Positions 23,326-35,439 of a stretch of DNA of 64,000 bases are shown one piece after another. Position numbers and translations under genes: made by a program. The notes below the pieces were generated by a model. The model had not been told where the DNA came from. It saw nothing but the letters and a program-made list of their open reading frames with translations, and did no database searches. The stretch spans positions 124,001 to 188,000 of the forward strand of contig JAEUWY010000015.1 in assembly GCA_022059125.1 (NCBI GenBank), given 5' to 3'. How positions within the stretch are numbered: the first letter of the stretch is position 1; the number at the start of each line of letters is the position of its first letter. The DNA is from Corynespora cassiicola. Taxonomy: Eukaryota; Ascomycota; Dothideomycetes; Pleosporales; Corynesporascaceae.

Positions 23326-24798
23326 TCAAAAACTTTTCAACAGCTTATTCTCTCGATCCTCTTCTAGTTCCGAGTTCTCGGATAGCCTCCTCTTCTTGCT
23401 GGCTGTCACCAAGTCCTGGTCCTTGGGCTGGTCAATGTTTGGGTTGGCATTGCGCTCTTCCAACGGGGCTGCAGAGTTGGTCTTTTTGGATGGCGTCTCC
23501 AGGCTAGCTTTCGAGTTTTCTCCACTTGTATGGGTCAAGGTAGGCTTATGGATTTGCTCCTCTGATGCTACTGGCGGCTCAGTTTCCTTGGGCAGTGCTT
23601 CTTGGTGGATTACTGGCTCGGCTTGAACTGATGAATTGTCCACTACATCGGTCTTTTGGGCCTCTGGCAGAGCTGAGGGCATCACTTTCTCGGACGACGG
23701 CTTCATGGCAGCCATCGGTTCGGCTGTAGATGGTGGAGTGATGAGAGAACCAGAGGCCTGCTTTTCCAATGGCGCCTTGGGTTTTGGCTCCGTTGGCGGC
23801 ATCTCATGCCTAGTCGCTGGTTCGGCTGGACTCGGAGACTTGATAGGGGTAATTTCGACTCGTTCCTATTCTGGTGTTACGCTTCGAACCCTCTCTAGTG
23901 CCAACTCCCATGCAAACGCTTCTCCTTCAGACATATCCCCTAGCATATCATCCTCTGGTGTCGGCTCCCGTGACGGTGGCTCGAGGCGAATCCTTCGTTT
24001 TATAGGCCAAGATGATGACATTTCCATGTACTCGCATGCGTTGATTGGCCGAGGTTGTGACGGACGAAGCCCAAGTCTGACGTCCTCCATTCGCCAGAAT
24101 AGCATCACACAGGCATAGACATCCGCTGCGGCATAATCCAGCCGTGCTTGGCCTTCTCTCCCAATCATGGGCTCCATCCACTTCAAATGCATCTCACTGT
24201 TGGCCTTGTCGAGGGCCAGGCCATTGAAATAGATTTGAACCAGGCGACTCAACCCACCCCTCACATACTGCGTCGTAGTCTCCTCTTGTGGGTCGATAAC
24301 CTTGTGCAGAAAAGAAAGCTCAAACATGCCCTTTGGTTTGAGACCGTAATCAGACTTGAGCCTCCAGCAATCGCCCATGATGGATTGGCCCGTCTTTCTG
24401 ATGTTGTCGTCCTCGATAATATCCTTCAGGGCGGGTGCGATGAGCTCTTTGCAGGTTGTGCCGACATACTGCGCAAGGTGAAAAATGCCGATGCGCGACT
24501 CGCTGGCCACCTGTATCATTGAAATCCGTTCTTTGAGGGTCTTGTAGCGAGCGAATCCGTCTCTGTGGTCCCACTTCCATTCGCAGTCGAAGCCAAGGAC
24601 TTTTTCATCCTTGAACTTCCTGGCGAGCAGCTCTGAGCTTGCGAGCTTGGTACTCACTTCGATTTCCACAGTCTTGCCCGACGCATTGCGAAACATGCTA
24701 GGCGAGAAAAAGGGTGTCTTCTTCAGATCCAACCCTTCCAGATTGAGATTGAACGCGCGCGGCCATGATGTTGTGGCTTTTGTTCCTGTAGAAGTCAT
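23326..24798 (-). CDS. DEDD 3'-5' exonuclease domain protein, TAG in frame
   Basis: A single long frame from the ATG at 24798 encodes a WRN-type 3'-5' exonuclease domain. ExoI is LGFDCEWKWD (Asp and Glu ligands), ExoII is RKTGQSIMGDCWRL and ExoIII is LDYAAADVYA, so the four acidic residues of the DEDD class are present. Substrate (DNA or RNA) cannot be told. The frame meets TAG at 23868-23866, giving a 310-residue protein. The same frame then continues open to 23326 with a Pro/Glu/Ser-rich tail containing a KKRR nuclear-signal-like motif. A weak donor (GTAACA, starting 23880) could splice out the stop with a 42-base intron (to 23839) or a 78-base intron (to 23803). Either would give about 465-476 residues. 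The coordinates include the tail. Only the exonuclease part is certain. Confidence 0.78.
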
Positions 24799-27715
24799 CT
24801 TGGTTGACAATGGCCAAAAAAAAGAGGTATACCGAATTGCAACGTAGGAAACCCCCTTTGTTTAAAAGCTGCCTACTGCCCTGATAAAGTGGGGGGGCTC
24901 CCCGCTTTCTACACACGCCAAACTGCGCTATGCCAGGAATAGACTTCATTTCGGGGACAAGGGGCTTTCTTTTCGGAAAAACCAATACGCTGGGAGCTGA
25001 AAACTCGCAGAAAGTTTGTGCACCCATGCGATGCCTTTGGGTTCAAGTTTCCAAGCTTCGCATCATTGGTGTGACCTAAAGCTAGCTGATTTTGTTCTAG
25101 TACGCATTGGTAAGATTGGTAAGATTGATTATTCTCTATATTTTTTCAAGAGATGGCCGAAGGTGCGGGTGCTCGAGTCAATCTCGCTTCTCATATTCAG
25201 TTACATGTCGCATTTTCACCACCCCTGCTAGCACCACCCGACGAGTGACATCACCGTGTGTTATACATGTTCTTGGACAGGAAATGATCAGAGTTCTATA
25301 TTGCTGTTGATAAATAGGCGGTATATTGCATAGACGTGTCGGCAATTCACGCGAGGAATTTGGGGTGCAAGATGGTTCACTTTAACCATCAATTGACCCA
25401 TGGAGCACCTCTTGACCACGGTATTGCTGATGAGCAGGACCTGATGTAATGACACCGTACACAAAAGAGCCAAGTTCCTGCTCAAATACACTTGTGCTTT
25501 CAGATCAAGTCTTCTGGCGTAATATCATTCATTTTGTGCAGCCCATTACTCAGCCAATTCTATAAGGGTCAGCAGATCAAATGATCTTGATCTGTATATC
25601 TGAAGAGCAATCGTAAGCTTTGGCATGGGATAAATTTCCCTAATGACTTGCTCGTCCCCCGCTACAATTATGGTAGTATCCAGGGTGATTTTCTCATGTA
25701 CCAGTCCTCGTATGTAGTGCACTTTTGCTGCTGCTTTTGGACGCCAACATAGCTCGAATTCCCCTGTCATATCGCCCTCAGCAGTTCCTAAGACATTTGC
25801 CGTAGCAATAACGGACTCAAAGCTCAACTCTGAAATCTTTTCATCGCCAGCCAGAGACAGGCCTCCCTTGCACCTTCGAACAGTCTATCCATATAGTTCT
25901 CCACCCCAAGAGCAACAGGAAATTCCTTTGATCGAGGCCTGGGACAACTTCTATTGCCGGCGCTATTCGTAGGTTGCCTTTCCGCTGCCAACCCATTGAC
26001 TAGTCATAATTTTAGTCTGTAGGATCATCTAAGGTTGTAGCTAACAGTCAGTGATGGATCGACCGTACTATCTAAGCCCAGGCAAATTACAAAGCAAGCG
26101 GATTAAGCTTTACTAGATCTCGGGTTCCTCTGATTGAACCGCCTGAGCCAGCACTGCAACTTGGGTGAACCATGACCGTTACCAATCAGCCAAGCAAACG
26201 ATGTAACTTCAGGAACCACGATTAAAACACCATGGGAGGATATAGATTGCACTTGAGATGCGCGAAGACAATGGGGAAAAAAGTTGCATGGTTATAATTA
26301 GTTAGTCGTGCAGCGGGCGTTGGGCGAACGCCAGGTGACATCGCTGCCAAGTGGTTTAGCGTGCAAAGGGCGGTGATGCTGTTGCTACCTCGACTTGAAC
26401 GAGGCGACATGGTGAACCTCCCGCCTTCTCTCACGTCTGTCTGGATGGTGGATATGCAGTCTTCAGTCGCGTCCGTATGAGCAATTAATGGATCAAGGCC
26501 TGCCAAAGAGGGCAGTCGCTCTTTCCGATTTGCGTTAGTATGAGCACTTTACGTACCTGCCTGGTGTGGCGTGAGGGAGCGACACGCCATATAACACTTC
26601 TTCGCCGTGCGGTAGCCAACACCACCTCCTCCACCCCTTTTTCCCATGCCATGTATCGATTCCTCACCGGAAATCCAGTCAGCATGCAATCAGCCAGCCC
26701 GCCCCTCGTGACGAAAAGAGTCGGCCCTCGAGGAAACGGTCCCGGCAGCTGAAGATGGCAAGGCTGGTCGGACTCGACCAAACGTCCATGCCACAGCCAC
26801 ATGGCACCGGGAGGACTACCTGCAATAGGAGAAGATATCGACAGGCCTGCCAGGAACACGACAAGCGTTGCGGCCAAACGCGCCCTTTGCACCGTGGGCC
26901 ACGGGGCTGGGATTATTTTTGTCGCTCCCGTTCAGCTGGCGTCGGCTAGTCCCAAGGGTAGGGCTGAGGACCTGCTGCCAGTGTAACCTGGCCGACGGCC
27001 CCGTCATTCCATCTCGAGGCCTGCGCAAACCGTGGCCACATGGACGCACAAATGTCGTATCCCCATGCTGAGTGCATCAAAGGGCGCAAGCCAGCAGGCT
27101 GAGACGCGCCGCGCGTAGATGAGAGGGCGCGCAGACGAACCGCCATGGATCTACAGAGATTGCACAGATGGAGCCCTGCGGATGCTGCGCGATGACAGAG
27201 GCCATCTGGGAGAAGAGGATTCCCCGCGCTGGAGGACGGACGGATCGATGACCAGACCCACCTCGTCATGCGGACCGGGGCCGTGATTCGCTGCGCTTTG
27301 CTGCGGAGCCCTTATCACCACCCCACTCCTATCTCAGACCCAAGAGGGAAGAAAAAGGCCTGGCTACGCCCAGTCGCTGCGCAGGACGACTGCGTCTGCC
27401 AGCATCGCCGCCACCCTCCGCCTCTGCGACCTGGATATGCGCCAAGTCGTCGCATGGCGCTACTGCACCCTTCGCGGTCCAGCCCAGTAGCATCCGAAAG
27501 CCTCATCTTCTCCCCCGCTCTTTGTATCAGACTGCCTTCTCAGCTCGTAGCGTCAGCACCGTGCAGGCCACGACTCATTGACTTTTCATAAAAGCCCTGC
27601 GCCGATCCTACTGTGCTAGTAACAGCTCGAGCTGCCCCGGGAAGACTCAGAGTGGACTCGACGTGCCGAGCCGAACCCTGACCCGATAGACGAGTGATTA
27701 CATACCGCATCCACC
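24799..27715. other. Intergenic region, about 2.9 kb
   Basis: No intact gene. A possible coding relic lies at 25546-25935 (separate entry). From about 26500 to 27700 the sequence is GC-richer and probably includes the upstream region of the Zn2Cys6 gene. Open frames there (for example 26485-26892 minus) lack an ATG start or any domain. Confidence 0.5.
25546..25935 (-). pseudogene. Possible coding relic, unknown family
   Basis: Two adjacent frames on the minus strand read as protein-like sequence that would join across one frameshift near 25840. The upstream part reads NYMDRLFEGAREACLWLA, and the downstream part runs GDEKISELSFESVIATANVL to a stop at 25546. I do not recognise the family. There is no start codon or splice structure, and chance open reading is possible. 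Confidence 0.25.
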
Positions 27716-30388
27716 ATGCCGCGCCCCAAGAAACCCGGAGCAGGCGAGCCAAAGAGAAGATCGCGCAACGGTTGCTGGTAGGTGATCGACTGTGATATCC
27801 GTCGTGTGTGATTTGACCCCCCAATAGGCCATGCAAAGCGCGCAAAGTCAAGTGGTGAGTGGCCCAAGTCTGCCCTCGGTGTACATTTTGATAACGCTGC
27901 CTCAGCGGAGAAGAGAAGCCGAGATGCGCCAATTGCGAGCGCCAGGGCGAAGTCTGCGACTACAGCATAAGATTAAACTGGGGCGGACGCTCCAAAAGAG
28001 CCCCGGATAATACAGCCTCAGGAACGTCCAGTGGCACAGGCAGCCCTCACGTGTCTACCTTTATGTTTGACAGCAACCCCTCGCCTTTATTTGATTCAAT
28101 CAACTCGGAAACACCCATACCGCCGAGCGGCAGCTTTATGCAACATGCCAGATCATCATCAGGCGTCTCTCAACCCACTTCAAATCCTTCCATGATCGAT
28201 CCCGACCTGGTGAGAATAAGCCAAGCGCAGCCAGATTCCATCGTGGCCGTCGACGGCGCTTTTGAGCAGAATCAAGCCTTTTCATCGCATATGCAACAAG
28301 ATTCTCACATGAACCCCCAAGCGTCGCTCGACCCTCGTATGCAGAATCCTCAGTACCGCGGCCCTTTCGACTATCCCTCGCCATCTACATCGAGTTTTGA
28401 TCACCTCAATTTCAGCACGGCTGGATTCACGTCCGTGAATGCAGAATCTCCTCTTTCTCCACCCTCGATGCTCCCTCCTCTACGTGGAAATGTCTATAGC
28501 TCGCCCGGTAGCCGACCATATGGGGAGGCCCCAGACTCCGTGTACAAGACCCACAACCGAAGTCACTCGGTAGAGTCACCAGCTACTTCTGCCTCCGTCC
28601 CCGCTTCAGAGACGTACTCTCCTTATCCAGGTCCGCCCACACCCTATAGCCCCTTCATCACAATGCCATTGACTCCAAATTCTTCAGTCGGGACCGAGGA
28701 CCCCGTGATGCGAACCGCGTCGAGAACCGCAGGTGCAGTCTATCCTCCACCAGATCTGCGCAGGTTATCGGTGCAATCGCTCCTGACTGGCCCACCTGGC
28801 GACAATCCACACGGATATAGCCCAGACGTGCAGCATGGACGACAGTATCCCATCGGCGACTCAGTATCGACAACATATGGATACGACCTCGGCTTTCCCG
28901 ATCTTGATACTCCGAAAAACGATGATCTCAATGCCATTGCCATTTTCAGCCCGCCAAATAGCGGCATGGGATTCGAAGAGGAATCAAACTTCGGCAATGT
29001 CGAACCACGCGCCAAGGATATCGTGTTCGAAAAGGGCGGCTATTACGCCAAACCTGTGCCGATCAAGATCCCTCGATCTTTGGAACCGCTCCCACGGTTG
29101 TTGCTGGATAATCCGATGAACCTTTTATACTTTCACCATTTTCTCAATCACACGGCAAGAATTTTGGTTCCCCACGACTGCGAGCGGAATCCTTTCCGTC
29201 AGATCCTTCCAGACAGTAAGTGCGGCATGCATAACAACTGATGGCCAACCTAACTCGAATAGTGGCCGTCAAAGACGAAAACGTCATGTACCTCCTCCTT
29301 GCATACAGTGCATCGCATCGTGCGCGCATGTTGAACCATCCCGAGCCTGCCAACCGCATCGCAGTATGGGTCAAAGACGTCTTCCCCAAACTCCGCGAAT
29401 CCATTGCCAACGACCCGAACCATCTACCAAATTCTGTCCTCGCTCCCTCCATCATGATGGCTTCGCTCGAAATCGTCTCCCCCAACACCTTCGAGGTACC
29501 CATCTCCTGGCAAGACCATCTCAACATGGCGCGCCAGATGATCATTGCCAGGGGTGGCCCGCGTAGTCTTGACCGCCATGACCGCGTCGCATATTTTCTC
29601 TCGCGCTGGTTTGCCTACCTTGACGTCGTCGGCTCTCTCAGCGGAAACAAAAACGACCAACCCTTGGGGTCTTTTTACTGGTCTTCTGAGAATGCTTCAG
29701 CAGACGAGGACTTTCAAATTGACTGCTTGACTGGTTTCACGAATCGCTGCGTCGGTAGCCTTGCTCGCATCGCCGAACTGGCAAAGCAGTGCGAACCCGA
29801 GCGCATCGACGAGGACGGCAACATCCGAAAAGACTGGCGGCCATCGCCCGAGATACAGCACCAGGCCGAGCTCATCCGGCGTGACCTAGAAGAAGGCCTG
29901 TCGGATCACGTTGTCTACAAGGGATGCAACCACCGGTCTTCAGATAGCTCCGAGAGCGAGGGCGCCTGGGACGCGATTGAGATTTACGCTACAAATGAAA
30001 TGTTTCATTGGGGCGGACTCATCCACCTCTTCCGCCGCGTCATGGGCAAGGAGGCCGACGATCCAGAGGTGCAGGGCGCAGTGCGAGAGATTGTGGGACT
30101 GCTGTATAAAGTTCGGAGGGGCAGTACGGCGGAAGCTTGTCTGCTGTTTCCAATGTTTGCCGCCGGGTGCGATGCTAGGGAGCAGGGGCAGAGGGAGAAG
30201 ATTATGGATCGATTGATGGGTGTGGAAGGCTTTGGAATTGCGCAGGTACGTTTTTTTACGCTGGTTGAGTGAGCTTGATGGATGCTAACGCGGTATTGCA
30301 GATCCAGAAGGCGCAGACGTTGTTGCAGAAAGTGTGGGAGACGGGGAAGCCGTGGGAGAGCCTTGTCTCTGGCGAGTTTTTCGGTTGA
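27716..30388 (+). CDS. Zn2Cys6 transcription factor
   Basis: Fungal-specific nuclear regulator. Five exons (27716-27777, 27828-27854, 27906-29215, 29263-30245, 30302-30388) give 822 residues. The zinc cluster sits at about residues 20-46: CWPCKARKVKC then CANCERQGEVC, which fits CX2CX6CX6CX2CX6C. Two introns cut it, leaving a 27-base exon that encodes only PCKARKVK. A Ser/Pro-rich linker follows (about 60-330). The rest resembles the regulatory region of the second fungal-specific transcription factor family (YLLLAYSASHRARM, WQDHLNMARQMIIARGG, YFLSRWFAYLDVVGSL). Target genes are unknown. No metabolic cluster adjoins it, and the next gene downstream is a siderophore transporter 3 kb away. Confidence 0.88.
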
Positions 30389-30738
30389 AAGGACCCTTCG
30401 CTTGGGCACGACAACTGATGTCGCGGTTCTATACGTTTATCTTCATTTTTCTTGGGGATGGTGTTTTGCATGGGCTATACATGGTGTTTTGACGGAGCGT
30501 TTGGGGCAAAAAGTACCATGGCATGTACGATTTTCCATCTCTCTCTATTGAGGCGTTTCAAGCGGCATTTAGGAATCCGGAATTAGGTGGGACTTTTAGA
30601 TATACCCGGATTGGTTAGGGATGGGGGTATGTACGATCACTATATGAATAAGATTACATTTGGACATCCTGGATATTCCGGGTTGGCAAAGCGTGACTCC
30701 AAGATTTTGGCCTTATGGGTGCCTAATTGGCCACTTCG

Positions 30739-31362
30739 CACTGCAATATCTAGCGCCAGCGGAGAGTCTAAAGGCAAGGTTGGAGAAGAGTACCCCCAGG
30801 GCAAATGGCCTTTTATGGTAGCAAGGTGCGAGACCGAGACAATAGGTCTTTGAGGGGTGGAAATCCACTGCAATCTCTAGCGCAAAGTGTTGAAAGTTGA
30901 GGGTGGAAAGAGAGGACCTCGGGTCGAAAAGTGATATCTCATTGCGATGTCTAGCGCTAGGTAGCAGTCAAAAGAGACAAGGGTGAGGAGAGATCATCTA
31001 ACTGTTTTGGGGAGCTATTTGAGGGCGACAGGGGCAGGGAGGGGCCGATGCACTGCAATCTCTAGCGCTGGTGAAGAGTTGAAAGGCGAGGCTAGGAGAG
31101 AGAAATCCTGTGGGATTAGAGGCATACCTTCACTGCAATATCTAGCGCAGAATCGCAACCTGCTGTCACTGCAATCTCTAGCGCCAGCGAACAGTTCGAG
31201 GCAAAACCGGTCAGCCATTTCTGGTTAGTGTTTCTGTATTCGCGCTCGGGATATTTCTATTTTGCACCTTAGTGCTGTTACCTTACGCTCCGCCTTCTCT
31301 GTATACAGCCTGGCAGGGCCGTATAAATGCAAAATACATTTCACTGCAATCTCTAGCGCTAG
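30739..31362 (+). repeat. Dispersed short repeat, cluster B
   Basis: Seven copies of the CACTGCAATCTCTAGCGC unit, all on the plus strand, begin at 30739, 30866, 30940 (diverged), 31051, 31131, 31167 and 31342. Spacings are 127, 74, 111, 80, 36 and 175 bases. The best copies continue with CAGCGAACAGTTCGAG or GGTGAAGAGTTG. The sequence between copies is not obviously repeated. The last copy abuts the AT-rich island. Confidence 0.88.
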
Positions 31363-31364
31363 CA

Positions 31365-33005
31365 AAAAATTAAAAAGTAGAGCTAAAAAAAAATACCTTA
31401 AAAGTAAATAGTTTTTTATAGTAGTAAAGTATAAAACTAAAAAAATAAAGTTTTAAAAAATAAAAATTTATTATCATTTTTAGTATAAAGTATTAAAAGT
31501 TAAAAGTAGAAAAAAAATTTAAATTAAAAAGTAATATTTTACTATAATACTTAGAATAATAAATATTAATAATAAGTATAGAGAGGTAATATTAAAAAAA
31601 AACTAAATAAAGTTATATTTTTTAAACTACTATAACTCTGTAATTAGAGCAGCTATTTAAAAAAAAAAAATTTTTTAGAAAGATTTATAGTATAAGAATT
31701 AGTATTAAAAAACTTTATTTTAAAAAAAAGTTAATATAAAATTAAAATATATAAAAAAATAATTAAAAAATATAAAAAATTTAGATTTAAATAAAATTAT
31801 ATTTTCTAATAAGTAAATAATAGAAAAAAATCTAAATTTTAAATAAAAATATATTTAAAAAAAAAAGAAATAAAAGTATAGAAGTTAAATTAGCTTTTAT
31901 AAAATTAAATTATAAGTAAAAAAAAAATTAATTAAAAATTAATTATAATTTTCAATTTAATTACTTTTTTAAAATAATTAATACTAATTAAATTATAGTT
32001 TAAAATATTATTATATTAGTATAAAAAGCTATTTAAATAGAAGAAAAATTAGAATTAGTATTTATTAAAATATCTAATTTTAAAAATAATTTTAATAATA
32101 TAAATTATATATAAAAAGTATTAAAATTTATTATTAAAAAATAAATAAAACCCGGTTAGTTTATATACTTTTTTTTTAACTTTTAAAATAAATTAAATTT
32201 TTAATTAAATAAAATTAATTAAATATTAAATTTTAAAATTAATATAAATACTAATTAGTTTATAGACTAGAAATTTTAATAAGATAGTTTAAAATTTTAT
32301 ACAGCTAAACTAGTTTTAAAATAGTTTAAAAGAAATAAAATTAAATTATTTAAATATCTAGCTTATAGCTTAAATCTAGCACCTATAAAAAATATTTAAA
32401 CTATATTAAAAAATAATTTAAAAAAATTAAATTCTAATTTAATAGGCAAAAATAATAAAAAAAAAATAATACTTTATTTATAAACGCTATAAATAAAAAT
32501 AGAATTTAATTCTATAAAAATTAATAAATAATTATATATTATTTTTATTTAGATATTAGAAAGTAGTTATTAATGCTAACGGATATAATACAAAATATTA
32601 ATAATTTAATTAATTATTAAGTTATTTATATAGTTTAATTTTTAAAAAAAAAATTTCTATTATTATTATTATTATTTTTTAAATAAAAAAGCTATTTTAA
32701 AAAAAATTTAATATATATATATATATATATAGTATATAAGTTTATAATAATTAAATAAAAAAATTAAATTATACGCTAAATAAAAAATAAATCAGCACTT
32801 AATTTTATATTTTTTTTACTTTTTTTACTTTTACTTTAAGCTTATTTATAACTTTATAACTTTAATATAAACTCTAATTTTTTATTTCTAAACGAAAAGT
32901 TTTAATAAATCTCTATTAAATTAATTTTTTTTATTTTTATAGCTAGTTTAGTTAAAAAGTTATATTAGTTTAAAAACTGCTATTTTTTTAATTAAACTAT
33001 TTTAA
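31365..33005. repeat. Extreme AT-rich island, RIP-like
   Basis: Sequence made almost entirely of A and T, with TpA very frequent and CpA/TpG nearly absent by eye. That dinucleotide pattern is expected from repeat-induced point mutation acting on a transposon copy. Stops fill all frames and no transposon family can be recognised. A TA microsatellite lies near 32710. Both edges are sharp: repeat cluster B on the left and normal-composition sequence from about 33005 on the right. Confidence 0.75.
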
Positions 33006-33238
33006 TATCACCCTACTGTATATAATCGGCTCGCTTGTAGTTTACGTTAGCTTATTTTTTTAAAAGTAATTAGAATTTTTAGATAATCGGAACTTCTATA
33101 GCCGAGCTTAGTCTAATTATTCAAGACCGCTAGGCCTATCTAGGAAGAACTGGACTAGCCTTTCGGCCTCGGAATTTGTGCTGTTGATTAGGCCCGATGT
33201 CCGAATTTCGGGGCTGCCTGCCCCGCTTTTAGATTATC

Positions 33239-33269
33239 CGATAAGATCATTCAGGATCAGATATGATAA
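33239..33269 (+). promoter_or_regulatory. GATA-type sites upstream of siderophore transporter
   Basis: Three GATA cores lie 295-330 bases upstream of the transporter start: CGATAA at 33239, ATCAGATAT at 33256 and TGATAA at 33264. HGATAR and ATCWGATAA are recognised by fungal GATA iron repressors; the second site differs from the latter in its last base. Such short sites arise often by chance. Confidence 0.3.
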
Positions 33270-33564
33270 AATTTGCCTCACTAGCCTCTTCTGAGCCCAA
33301 CTACCGTCCAACCCCCGTCTCTATTACTGGAGCATCTTGCGAATTCGTTCTGAGTCTCATGACCGCGGTGCCGATATCCACGTACGATGGCATGTCACCC
33401 TCTAAGCGATTGTGACCTCGTTTGCCGTTCGTCCCAGTGTGGGCCATCCATGCTGATCCCGAGGCGCTGGAAGGGTATAATACTGCCATGGTTGTCTTAG
33501 ATGATTAGGCCAATCTAATCAGACCTCAATTTTTCATACTCAGTCTGAGAGACTGCAATCAATC

Positions 33565-35439
33565 ATGGGATTTCTTTCATTATCCAAGATTGATAAGCTC
33601 CGTATAGCTCCTGTCCATCACCCAAACAGCCAGGATGCGACAGATCCCGAGAAAGGTCAGCCTGCCTCTTCACCACCGAAGGATGAAGAAACCATCTCAG
33701 TCAACGCACAGACTGGTGTGAAGGCTGTACAGGCTGCTACAACAGTTTGGACAAAATGGCATCTCATTGGAGCTTATATCATGTGGGTAGGCAGCTGTGA
33801 AGAGCAAATGGGACCAGCACTGACACAGAAGGCACAGAATCTGGTGGATTTACTTTGTTACTTCTCTTCAGGAAGTCGTTGTTCGTGCAATGAACCCTTA
33901 CGTCGTCAGTGCGTTCCGTCTGCACTCGTTGACCGCCGCCGTTGGAATCATGTCCAGCATCATTGGAGGACTCTCAAAGATTCCACTCGCCAAACTTCTT
34001 GACATATGGGGTCGCCCTCAGGGCATGTTACTCATGCTCACACTTTGGATCGTCGGCTATATCATGATGGCTAGCTGCAAGAACGTGCAGACCTATGCGG
34101 CCGCTCAGGTCTTCTCCAGCACCGGGTATGTAGCCATCCAAATAGGAGAGGGTCTGACATGTGCTAACACTTTGCCAGTTCCCAGGGTGTCAGCTACTGT
34201 CTGACTGTCTTCATCGCCGATACCTCCAGTCTCAAGAACCGTGCACTCATGCTTTCTTTTGCTACCTCACCATATATAATTACAACCTGGCTCGGCGGCC
34301 CCATTTCTGAGAGTTTGCTTAGCCCTGGAGGTGCGGGATGGCGGTGGGCGTTCGGGATATTCACCATCATCATCCCTGTCGTTACTATACCTCTTGCTAT
34401 TCTGTTTCTTTGGAACGACCATAAAGCAAAGAAGTTGGGTTTGCTGGAGCCTACAAAGATTCGCTTCAACGTGGCCGCCATTCGCAAATTCTGTGTAGAG
34501 ATTGATCTCATTGGCATTCTAATCCTCATCTCTGGAATGGCGTTATTTCTTCTACCATTCAGTCTCTACAGCTACCAGGAAAAGAAGTGGGAAAGTCCGA
34601 TGGTTATTGGTATGTTGGTTACTGGTTTCATCTTGCTGGTCATTTTTCCATTATGGGAGAAATTTTTGGCACCTGTCACCTTTATCCCCTACCAGCTTCT
34701 ACTCGACCGCACTGTCTTCCTGGCTGGAATGATGCTTCTCTTCAACTTTTTCAACAGTGCTGTATGGGGAAGTTACTTCAGTTCCATGCTCCAAGTCGTG
34801 TGGAACATGAGCATCACAAAAGCGAGCTATGTTACAAGCATATATCGTGTCGTCTCATGTGGCTGGTGTTTCCTAGCTCTGGGTCCAGCTATACGTTATA
34901 CTGGGAAGTTCAAATGGACTGCTGCTTGGTTCGCCCTCCCCCTCGATATCCTCGCTATCGGTTTGATGATTCATTTCAGACAGCCGGGGACTAACGTCGG
35001 ATATATTGTCATGACCCAAATCTTCACTGCTGTCGCCGGCGGTACAATTGTCATTGCAGGAGAAATGGCCATGATGGCACCGTCGGACCACCAGCATATT
35101 GCGGTCATTCTCGCTGTATTGAACTTATTTTGTTCGATTGGAAGTGCGGTAGGTAGCACTGTCTCAGCTGCCATCTGGACAGGCACTTTCCGAAGCAACC
35201 TCGTCAAAAATGTTCCGAGCCACGTCAACATCGCCGACATCTACGCAGACCTTCGCACCCAGCTATCCTATAAGTGGGGCTCTCCTGAGCGGGTTGGCAT
35301 TGCTCAGTCTTATGCCGATTCTCAGCGCTTGATGTTGATCACTAGCATCTGTATGCTCACTTGTGCTTTCATCTGCGCAAACTTCTGGCGTGACATCAAT
35401 GTTAAGAACCTCAAACAAGTCAAGGGGCGTGTTGTCTGA
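33565..35439 (+). CDS. MFS siderophore-iron transporter
   Basis: Plasma-membrane or vesicular importer of ferric siderophores, of the Sit/Mir/Arn type. Three exons (33565-33782, 33838-34125, 34179-35439) encode 588 residues, normal for this 14-segment family. The hydrophilic N-terminus (about 60 residues) is followed by WHLIGAYI, then IIWWIYFVTSLQ after the first intron. Family stretches include NPYVVSAFRLHSLTA, KIPLAKLLDIWGRPQG, CLTVFIADTSSLKNRAL, GWRWAFGIFTI and LTQIFTAVAGGTIVIAGEMA-like sequence. The first intron uses donor GTGGGT, chosen because it restores the conserved first segment. The second has a GCTAAC branch site. No siderophore synthetase lies in the window, so it may take up siderophores of other organisms. 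Confidence 0.9.

Larger units (their letters stand above)
30389..33564. other. Gene-free region with repeats and AT-rich island
   Basis: No gene in 3.2 kb. The region holds, in order, cluster B of the dispersed repeat (30739-31362), a 1.6-kb extreme AT-rich block, and a 550-base stretch of normal composition upstream of the siderophore transporter. Confidence 0.6.

Noticed and set aside
26485..26892. Minus-strand frame with a signal-peptide-like start
   Set aside because: It begins with GTG, with no in-frame ATG before the hydrophobic part and no splice signal that would supply one.
30739..31362. CRISPR-like array
   Set aside because: Repeats are spaced irregularly (36-175 bases), vary in length, and the host is a fungus.
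27716..35439. Secondary-metabolite cluster (regulator plus MFS transporter)
   Set aside because: No core synthase or tailoring enzymes nearby; the transporter is of the siderophore type and the two genes are 3 kb apart across repeats.
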